The translations under genes were made by a program, and so were the position numbers. From the NCBI RefSeq assembly GCF_002090135.1, contig NZ_BBRL01000004.1, forward strand, positions 744,001 to 808,000: a DNA stretch of 64,000 nucleotides. Reading direction: 5' to 3'. Below are positions 61,201 to 64,000 of this stretch, in pieces. How positions within the stretch are numbered: the stretch's first letter is position 1; every line of letters starts with the position of its first letter. The DNA comes from Demequina sp. NBRC 110055. Its GTDB lineage: Bacteria > Actinomycetota > Actinomycetes > Actinomycetales > Demequinaceae. Below the pieces are notes generated by a model that was not told the DNA's origin, made no database searches, and worked only from the letters and a program-made list of their open reading frames with translations.

Positions 61201-62493
61201 CTGACGGAGCGGAGCACCACCGCCTCGCCTGGGACTATCAACTACGCCATTCCTGTCTCGGGTTCGGGAGGCTACAACGTCACCATGCACTTCGCCGAGA
61301 TCTATCACGGCGCCACCGGCGGCGGCGCGGGCGGCACTGGCAAGCGAGTGTTCTCGGTGAACTTCGAAGGTGGCACCACGGAGATCGTCAACCTCGACCT
61401 CAACGCCCAGGTCGCGCCGATGACCGCCTACACCACCACGAACACCGTCTCCGTCGTCGACGGCACGCTCAATATCTCGCTTGTCTCGACGGTTGACCAG
61501 CCGAAGGTGTCCGCGATCGAAATCGTGAAGGCCTCGTCCGGCGGCGGCACGCCTGCGGCCAACACCTTCACCTATAGCGCGATCGCGAACCAGCAGTACA
61601 GCGTGTCCGAGGCGCAAGGCGAGATGGTCGGGGGCGTGCTCTACCAATTTGGAGGCTTTGACTCGCAGGTGGCGGGTTCGACGCCTACCTCAAGGTCGTA
61701 CAAGTACACCCCGGGCACCAACGCCTGGGCCGCCATCGCGCCGCTGCCTTACCTGGCCGGCAACGGTGGGCCGGGGACTGGCGCCACGCACGCCGGCATC
61801 ACGACGGACGGCGAGGACATCTATCTCGCCGGCGGCTACATCTCGCAGAACGGTTCCTCGGGGCAGATGTTCGGTACCGTCGAGGTCTACAAGTACGACG
61901 TGTCGGCCAACGCGTACACCCGGCTCGCTAACCTGCCCCAGGTGCGAGCCTCCGGCGCGCTCGAGTACCTCAACGGCAAGCTGCACTTCGTGTCGGGCAC
62001 CAACCTTGCGCGCACCACGGAACCCGTCGACCACTGGACCCTCGACATCGCCAATGGCGCGACGTCGTGGGTGACCGCGGCAGCCATCCCCGAGGGGCGC
62101 AACCACCCGGGATCGGCCGTCGTCGGAGGCAAGCTCTACATCATCGGGGGACAGACGGGCCACGACGGTCCGTCCGTCGCGCATGACGACGTGTTCGTCT
62201 ATGACCCCGCGTCGAACTCGTGGTCGGCGTCCACACCCATGCCGAGCGCCGTGAACCACCACACCAGTTCGACGATCGTGTTGGACGGTCGCATCGTGGT
62301 GATCGGCGGCAAGCTCAACCACACGACCGACACGGCTACCGTGCAGGCGTTCAACCCGACAACGGCGGCGTGGACGCAGCTCACGAGCCTCCCGGCCCCG
62401 CGCTCGTCCGGCGTTGCGGGTGTGGTGGGAAGCGGCTTCCTCTACACGGGTGGTGGGCCCGCTAGCGGTTGGCGGGCGACGCCCGTCGTGTAG
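49234..62493 (+). CDS. giant secreted multidomain carbohydrate-binding protein, 4419 aa
   Basis: Signal peptide residues 1-43 (cleavage ASA/H). In order: concanavalin-like region (about 50-335); fibronectin III (345-440); malectin-like domain (445-615); three fibronectin III (620-910), the last two nearly identical; five PA14 domains of about 132 residues (917-1570), each with paired Cys and HDDG; two fibronectin III (1573-1775); malectin-like (1781-1960); Ig-like (1962-2070); a glucose/sorbosone-dehydrogenase-like beta-propeller with IRNAYDLTYHSNGHIYVATNG (2085-2567); HYDIN-type Ig domain and linker (2570-2870); three malectin-like domains (2880-3425), each ending NTK-hydrophobic-x-(F/W)-(V/I); Ig-like and a second HYDIN-type region (3428-3835); fibronectin III; true malectin (3938-4102); C-terminal kelch propeller (4110-4419). 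No anchor is present, so it is released. It probably binds and perhaps oxidises polysaccharide. GAGGGG precedes the ATG; two CRP-type boxes lie upstream. Confidence 0.9.
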   Translation: MSNSTSMRAGTHHSMSRHRWWNAAAVAAVALLVTGVTAPAASAHTFTYDPDVSTWPSPYSPLPLDALVATNDVSLEFDGTEEGLHAGADALGGDLGFTMVQPSTSEQTTGAGGADPDGLYQGYYLPQFVSLAGGSLVIDATKGIQYVLQGTSGSDRFRNTQDNAFGVPLASAGAKVQLSTTMTVPGNATNSAQGGLWFGPDDDNYVKLVVLTSGTSRQVQLAREIGGVMDTSAPTDDQVTSANVPITDATPVTLTLTLDAVTGTAHASYAIGAGATVELGEVGLPANFSDGSLLPELTSDPTTTAFGGVFATRRNMDSLTTPVPFAFADFSVSELDTVPPEAPEGLSVDAEPDSTGLTWTPSVDDDVEGYRVYRSAGSPVDPVAANLISGDELVSGTTFTDSRVFVGQEWVYAIHAVDEAGNESVTGIEATVPTPAPDGELVGKYDFTTSGGALASGYIRDSGAPYSEGAGFGWITADDGTPFNFGPNTRVRSNTNGITDGRLTSIIHLQYGQSTTVPPPTPGTNGVSTEQAVWELDVPNGAYAVVVAAGDTSDGNFDSSHTVVVEGETAIDGFDGAAPLYFEQGVVEVEVTDGKLTIAPTGGVNTKLSFVEIYEVEAAPLAAPGDFSAALGADEASVDLSWTAVAGAEEYLVYRSATSPVSTETPLTGEPVTGTTYTDDTVEAGQTYYYTVVAASSSAPQSSAAAEQSVEVPAAAVAPDAPANVTATADADSILVEWDAVAGAVGYQVFRGTSSEVATDGTPLSGGSAIAETEFDDTTAVPGTEYFYVVVAVGEDDLESEASVAASATVAEVVDPTLDAPANVTATADADSILVEWDAVAGAVGYQVFRGTSSEVATDGTPLSGGSAIAETEFDDTTAVPGTKYFYVVVAVGEDDLESEASAAASATVAEVVDPVECAATEWAVEYFAGTELAGPRIAEDCLSVINQTYASGESPADEVPATDYSARFSTTAEFAEAGDYVFALTHDDGARLLIDGDVVYDADNWSQGEARLVAVTLTAGDHDIVVEYVQRGYGASLVLDWELTETALCEAGEWSVAYYLGATLTGTPLASECLTEVNRNFAAGEAPMPGVPANNYSERVSGTIDIAAEGTYVFSLTHDDGARLIIDGETVYDENEWSGGAARAVPVPLTAGTHDVVIEHVQAGLASTLVLDWAIAQDVLCDASEWTAEYFAGTALAGPAIASQCLEEINETFGTGQSPMAGVPGANYSARFSTTVEIASADTYVFSLEHDDGARLIIDDTVVYEASEWSEGMARVVPVALDAGQHDIVVEYVQRGYDATVILSWDTVDDAVCDASEWSVDYFTGTELAGSPIGSECLTELDRSLATGESPLAGVPATYYSARFDRTVDFAETGTYVFSVTHDDGVRLLIDGVEVYAQTQWSEGIARAVPVPLTAGSHDITVEYVQRGYGAELVLDWALAVQEECTEDDWVLSYYVGTDAAGSPIAAECVANLDKSLPAGTAPTSGVPATYYSATAARTLSVAEAGTYEFSVRHDDGIAMTIDGEVVYEANGWTAGETATFAVPLEAGEHDIQITWVQAGGGAELIVDWEAPDTTAPSAPTSPNVSIGDDSITVHWTASASSDVVGYNVYRSTTPGVTPENGQLLTTLLATGTEFEDTTLLPNTAYYYVITAVDGAGNESGASSIVAAILVVVNDTIPPDAPENLEVQSGDAEVVLTWDPVDDVALAGYRVYRSLETGAYTGSVVVSGGDLITEPTYTDTFVDNNTTYFYQVVAVDDWDNASDPSNEVYATPRVPNTTDISVDFLATGGVPQAGYVADWGQAYGERTGSTQGEGLSYGWVDADGHELSLVGNGRDRARPGIDPNLNTIIHMQYGDVDGGNGTNGVKTPGAWEIEVPDGLYEVTVAVGDQMGATEYDSLHVINVEGSVAIEGFQGSAADEFETVTTEVGVYDGRLTIDARGGFNTKMAYVEIVGLEVDRPHIDVVNPLNRSTDADVTGGVAATFARVHAGGGVDDTTMPGNVKVFNVATGAEVPGSVNTSGGNDTINFDPDGEFAPNTTYRFTVSSEVKDLFGLPFVPFTSIFTTGDGVIVGGEEFTPLTNVAFEKVQITLPNVNKYWASFTFGPDERLYGTTIGQGLFRFDVNEETGALSNMTDLGYQGFAMVGLLFDESSTAGDLRVWVTKTSANVGNEQNQFISGISLLSGPNLENEKKVFAGLPRSQSDHLTNSMVYGPGGDIYVLQGSNQAAGDLDNSWGQRGEQLLTAALLHFDTEHPRVQAAVADAEGDNPLLVQTAPSGNSGEDARNGYNAASPYNPWAEDAALQIYATGIRNAYDLTYHSNGHIYVATNGTAGGGNSPGVTYNASTNTWTRVAAAGIPGFSSVNGQDVTAACLAREDRDPTYVPRSVPAISNHPTQRDHLYDVVEGGYYGHPNPTRCEFVLHEGNDPANPPQWAGQGGSKYPLGTLPESHYKGVAYDFEYNKSPNGTIEYQSKTFGGQLENRIIVVRFSNNNDLIFLQADPVTGAILGAQTEVGITGVPNSTIGGVGGFNDPLEVVEDTRNGNLYVNQYDRAGSSQGLFLLRVPASQQAAKVTSNKDELVFSAVRAGGTIDASTTAAHRTDAESITVTNESSEAQSLAASIGGTNAAEFAIEGTVPASLAPGASATFTVRFTPNSTAGEKAAQLVLATASSSVTVPLFGLAMFGIQGGNEPTLDQVLGTLGYEVNVGWTTLAGGMDPAARGDEVLEPLFTKSGTGPVTWKALAHYAPPDTVSFGWYTGDGGAAERVSLGAMNGTGGAGYQSLLPATTPGSVMQFDPAVDEFGFYYYSPYFTRYGYTEDRLNSPAGSAHRARIYPAENRNGVRIANTYILAFEDADNGDYQDYVFLVSGIKPVTDTGSGGDAIKVDFTTASGDLAAGYIRDFGQAFGSRTGADQGSGLTYGWKSLTTEDDVNLSVGGTTPGNARDRGTSQPDMRLDSFMHMQPSDVAGTFNGTNIDGYWEIQLPNGEYEVTVGVGDPAVNSDPESHVINAENEVLVPAFVPSGVAGSATRHSIRTATVEVADGFLTIDPRGGVNTKIGFIDIVPLTVTDPGGDDPSDGAQVKVNFQPASAPVPEGWTAETGGAFSSERGFGWLNAANDQPVDRTIATRYRTGALSGIAYPSDERLKTYAFMDNVTQPPYTDGYWEYEVPNGTYEIALSVGDANYLDSTHRVYVEGQPIINGFVPTTATPFQTGVRTVEVTDGRLTVSTDYSDVVDNATEGNTKINWVSIKGDGLEPSEPTTTAQVTFRPSTASVPAGWTADTGAAYNDTTGYGWLVNDAPFDRSSMTRLRATPAGNPLQQGLILMQNVTTTGSTIAGGTVGTWEYALANGTYTVTASVGDGEYTDSVHGLAAEGEPLIEGFTPTTGTPFASGSAEVLVSDGKLTLTPTGINTKVNWVTIAGTALSAPSLTISGNGAAIADHYDGGVVEVTAQALAASGASIESFTYSIDGATPVDYTAPFTLDEPGEYEVVFEATDSEDRVSTRTIAFTVLDIGGTLELTNTQIPHQPNGDPIPGLYDDVLTMHRMNSGTMSTGATPTLLYRSYDSATVEVENTGAKDLRITALTLGGGQAGQFQLVNAPTLPLIIEPGESQDLTVRFIGSGGAKGIRSASLTLASSAVGAASTVIELRAGYMAQPEGGNELSLGQVVDLFKSDTFVGAEDLGLGNGSENHGSPLNGDEVRSTLWKRLDSSKPVQAVQLASFHGQGGNETLRIGNNSVSMTGLDAQSLFPKTGAGNPVTLTLNNPAATFDMAVSGQSTNRTDYMAVKTWPFKDVDGDVVPGSWWVGHDYVSSVSQCGVGATNCDFQDNVYLVTNVLPVTPDATAPAAPAAPTGEADSSGVDLTWAASADADLMGYRVERSAFAAGPWTSASGTSVVTGTTFRDTGAPSAAATFYRIVALDATGNATPGAATAIDTSAVDVPAIRINAGGPTVTTGGNTWVADSPYVTGVNTKTYTNSAVTQIANTTDDVLYLTERSTTASPGTINYAIPVSGSGGYNVTMHFAEIYHGATGGGAGGTGKRVFSVNFEGGTTEIVNLDLNAQVAPMTAYTTTNTVSVVDGTLNISLVSTVDQPKVSAIEIVKASSGGGTPAANTFTYSAIANQQYSVSEAQGEMVGGVLYQFGGFDSQVAGSTPTSRSYKYTPGTNAWAAIAPLPYLAGNGGPGTGATHAGITTDGEDIYLAGGYISQNGSSGQMFGTVEVYKYDVSANAYTRLANLPQVRASGALEYLNGKLHFVSGTNLARTTEPVDHWTLDIANGATSWVTAAAIPEGRNHPGSAVVGGKLYIIGGQTGHDGPSVAHDDVFVYDPASNSWSASTPMPSAVNHHTSSTIVLDGRIVVIGGKLNHTTDTATVQAFNPTTAAWTQLTSLPAPRSSGVAGVVGSGFLYTGGGPASGWRATPVV
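51391..51984 (+). repeat. 297-bp tandem repeat encoding two fibronectin III domains
   Basis: Two direct repeats with a 297-bp period (99 codons) lie inside the giant gene; the stretch 51403-51673 is nearly identical to 51700-51970. The visible amino-acid changes are Glu to Lys (TEYFY to TKYFY) and Val to Ala near the end. The silent positions are also conserved, so the duplication is recent or maintained by gene conversion. Confidence 0.9.
51982..53940 (+). repeat. five-fold PA14 domain array
   Basis: Five units of 132-133 codons start at about 51982, 52381, 52777, 53173 and 53569. Each begins with Cys-x-x-x-E/D-W and contains a second Cys about 25 residues later, an (A/T)xYSARF-type strand, HDDG(A/V/I)R and a WxxG(E/x)AR turn, ending WVQ/YVQRGYGA. 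They are diverged at DNA level (unlike the fibronectin repeats), so the array is old. Confidence 0.85.
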
Positions 62494-62529
62494 TGCGCCG
62501 TCGGGACCGCGTGCGCGCCGGCCCGTCGG

Positions 62530-63126
62530 CTACTTCGCGCTGATGACATTCGACGTCAACTCCGCGACCGCCGCGTGGCCCGCCGCGGTCAACGAGCCGT
62601 CATCGGCCACCAGCGTGGGGTCGGTCAGCGGCTCGCTGACGTCGACATAGACGGCGCCCACCGAGGCCGCCGCCTCGGCGACGGCATCATCCAGGACCGT
62701 GACCGCGTCCGAAGGGCCACTGGCCAGGCCCGCCACCGCGTAGATGGTCGCCTTCGGGAACGTCTCGCGTGCCTCGACGTACGTGGCGCGCACCGCCGCG
62801 CGGATCTCGCCCGGTGTCGCGTCGAGGTCGGACAGGCCGCCAGAGACCACGACGACATCGGGCTCGTCAACCACCAGAGCGGGGAGTTGTTCGCGAAACG
62901 TTGCCATGCACACCGTGCCGCGCTGCGTGTAGCCCGAGTCGGAGCAGCCCGCGTTGATCTCGGCCCATCCCTGCGAGGCGGAAACCGAATCCACCCACGA
63001 GGGCGCATCGGTCGGTGCCACGAGCGTCGCCCCATCGCCCACAAACACGGCGGTCGGAGGCTCGGGCGCGCACGCCGCGAGCGGCGATGCGATCATCGCC
63101 GCCACAAGAATCGCCACGCGTCTCAT
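62530..63126 (-). CDS. lipoprotein with degenerate SGNH/GDSL-hydrolase fold
   Basis: A 198-residue exported protein: lipobox LAAC at about residues 16-19 predicts lipid anchoring outside the membrane. The layout follows SGNH hydrolases, but block I reads FVGDGATL with Gly where the nucleophilic Ser of GDS should be, block III reads GGLSDL with Ser for the catalytic Asn, and only the terminal GH of LTAAGHAAV fits the His block. It may bind acyl or glycan ligands without hydrolysis. Two Cys (INAGCSDS, TVCMAT) may be paired. GAGGGG four bases before the ATG at 63126 fixes the start. It converges on the giant gene with a 36-bp gap. Confidence 0.72.
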   Translation of the reverse strand: MRRVAILVAAMIASPLAACAPEPPTAVFVGDGATLVAPTDAPSWVDSVSASQGWAEINAGCSDSGYTQRGTVCMATFREQLPALVVDEPDVVVVSGGLSDLDATPGEIRAAVRATYVEARETFPKATIYAVAGLASGPSDAVTVLDDAVAEAAASVGAVYVDVSEPLTDPTLVADDGSLTAAGHAAVAELTSNVISAK

Positions 63127-63274
63127 GTCACCCCTCAGTGACCAGTGTCTCCCCAGTCCTATCGGCACCTCAAGGGGCTCGCCGCAGTTTTTTCGTCCGG
63201 CCGATGCCGTGGCTGGCCCCCGCACGTCCACAGCCCCGTGCGCCGGTGTCGGTACCCGCCGGTAGGTTGGTCGC

Positions 63275-63931
63275 ATGAGCGGCTTCTTCGTGGTGTTCGA
63301 GGGCGGCGACGGCGTGGGCAAGACCACCCAGATCGACCGACTCGCGACGCACCTGCGTGCCGCGGGCCGGGACATCACGGTCACGCGTGAGCCGGGAGGC
63401 ACGGCGCTGGGCGTGGAGCTGCGCCAGGCGATCATGCACGGAGACCACGTGGCGCCGCGGGCCGAGGCCCTGCTGTATGCCGCCGACCGCGCGCACCACA
63501 TCGCCACCAAGGTGCGCCCGGCCCTCGAGGCCGGTGGGATCGTGATCCAGGATCGCTACATCGACTCGTCCGTCGTGTACCAGGGCGGAGCCCGTGGCTT
63601 GGGGGACGAGGTGGAGCGCATCTCCCGCTGGGCGACGGAGGACCTGGTGCCGCACCTCACGATCGTGCTGGACATGGAACCGCGGGCCGAGCGCCTGGAC
63701 CGCGAGCTCGACCGCGTGGAGCGCGAGACCGCCGAGCATCAGGCCACCATGCGCCAGGCGTTCCTCGAGCGCGCCGGGCTGAACCCGGCGCGTTACGCGG
63801 TGATCGATGCGGCGCGCACCATCGACGAGGTAGCGGTCGACGTCGCCGCGGCCGTGGACGCCGCCCTCGTGAAGGTGGGCATCGTCGTCCCACCCGCGGC
63901 GGAGGGCCTCGAGCCGTGGGGCACGCCGTGA
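63275..63931 (+). CDS. tmk: thymidylate kinase
   Basis: A 218-residue dTMP kinase making dTDP. P-loop FEGGDGVGKTTQ (about residues 8-19), TREPGGTALG (substrate-binding DRX-like loop), IQDRYIDSSVVYQGGARG and the lid region (DRVERE) are all present. TAGGTT ends six bases before the ATG, so the transcript may be leaderless. The stop overlaps the holB start (GTGA). This tmk-holB pair is normally adjacent to topA in actinobacteria. Confidence 0.95.
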   Translation: MSGFFVVFEGGDGVGKTTQIDRLATHLRAAGRDITVTREPGGTALGVELRQAIMHGDHVAPRAEALLYAADRAHHIATKVRPALEAGGIVIQDRYIDSSVVYQGGARGLGDEVERISRWATEDLVPHLTIVLDMEPRAERLDRELDRVERETAEHQATMRQAFLERAGLNPARYAVIDAARTIDEVAVDVAAAVDAALVKVGIVVPPAAEGLEPWGTP

Positions 63932-64000
63932 GTGTCTGGGACCAGCTGGTGGGTCAGCAGGAGTCCATCGCGCCGCTGCGCGCGGCCGCCGAGCGGCCCG
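63928..64000 (+). CDS. holB: DNA polymerase III delta' subunit, N-terminal fragment
   Basis: The window ends 24 codons into a gene whose product starts (V)SVWDQLVGQQESIAPLRAAA, the typical start of the clamp-loader delta' subunit (WDxLVGQxxxxxxL). GTG start overlapping the tmk stop. Only the N-terminus can be seen. Confidence 0.85.
   Translation, partial: MSVWDQLVGQQESIAPLRAAAERP

Larger units (their letters stand above)
1118..63207. repeat. iterated 9-mer GCATCGGCC / GGCCGATGC, about 40 copies across the window
   Basis: Exact GGCCGATGC on the plus strand starts at 5064, 9514, 12229, 13456, 13576, 13981, 14685, 15903, 21228, 25157, 27774, 28293, 29563, 30833, 37492, 44364, 51417, 51714, 60828 and 63199. 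Exact GCATCGGCC starts at 1118, 4672, 5668, 9806, 11619, 11991, 14063, 17186, 20549, 20839, 20893, 25253, 31038, 31104, 34831, 42364, 43764, 46391, 47304 and 58489. The count was made by eye and may miss a few. Seven copies are intergenic (9514, 9806, 12229, 21228, 28293, 43764, 63199). Those at 12229, 21228 and 63199 extend to GGCCGATGCCGTGGCYGGC. Confidence 0.75.

Noticed and set aside
1118-63207. The iterated 9-mer as a chi or KOPS-like polar sequence
   Set aside because: The two orientations are equally frequent along the whole window, so there is no strand polarity to guide a translocase.

Overview
The window is high-GC DNA from an actinobacterium, most likely a Micrococcales member (Demequina/Cellulomonas-like, inferred). 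Supporting signs are the strong G/C third-position bias, a Tad pilus locus with a DUF4244 pilin and TadE-like proteins, a lysine-tailed topoisomerase I, SigE-family sigma factors, a K+-independent-type H+-pyrophosphatase, and many apparently leaderless promoters (nANNNT, six bases, then ATG/GTG). The backbone resembles the Mycobacterium tuberculosis segment dppABCD (Rv3666c-Rv3663c), acs (Rv3667), HAD phosphatase (Rv3661), tad genes (Rv3659c-Rv3654c), topA (Rv3646c), holB (Rv3644c). No rRNA, tRNA, CRISPR array or insertion sequence was seen.

Layout. 0-1.6 kb: end of a possible transporter gene, PAP2 phosphatase, GNAT acetyltransferase, small membrane protein. 1.8-7.4 kb: peptide ABC importer dppABCD with a fused double ATPase, ending at a terminator shared with convergent acs (7.4-9.5 kb). 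9.6-12.1 kb: two small hypothetical proteins, a membrane-anchored Cys-containing protein and an HAD-IB phosphatase. 12.3-15.3 kb: compact tad operon (tadA, a fused TadB/TadC, pilin, two TadE-like proteins). 15.3-18.7 kb: large ATPase-LuxR regulator with a DUF4242 protein, and a VOC protein. 18.7-21.2 kb: SigE-family sigma factor plus membrane partner. 21.4-28.2 kb: hppA, MFS exporter, M20 peptidase, methyltransferase. 28.4-36.1 kb: radical-SAM protein, winged-helix/hydrolase fusion, secreted leucine-rich-repeat protein, inositol-monophosphatase-like enzyme, polysaccharide flippase. 36.3-38.9 kb: topA.

Between topA and tmk-holB lie 24 kb of accessory genes. First comes an array of three sigma-factor operons (39.8-47.2 kb) in which each sigma gene overlaps a gene for a single-pass membrane protein with a large extracytoplasmic domain. 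Two paralogous DUF998 membrane-protein genes bracket the array. Then follow a Gfo/Idh/MocA dehydrogenase, a 4419-residue secreted multidomain protein (fibronectin III, PA14, malectin-like, glucose/sorbosone-dehydrogenase-like propeller, kelch) preceded by two CRP/GlxR-type boxes, and a lipoprotein with a degenerate SGNH fold. tmk and the start of holB close the window.

The most unusual signals are (i) a 9-mer, GCATCGGCC/GGCCGATGC, found about 40 times by eye, evenly on both strands and in both coding and intergenic DNA; (ii) the sigma/membrane-partner array with a G10 tract inside it; and (iii) the giant secreted protein with a probable cAMP-type regulatory region.
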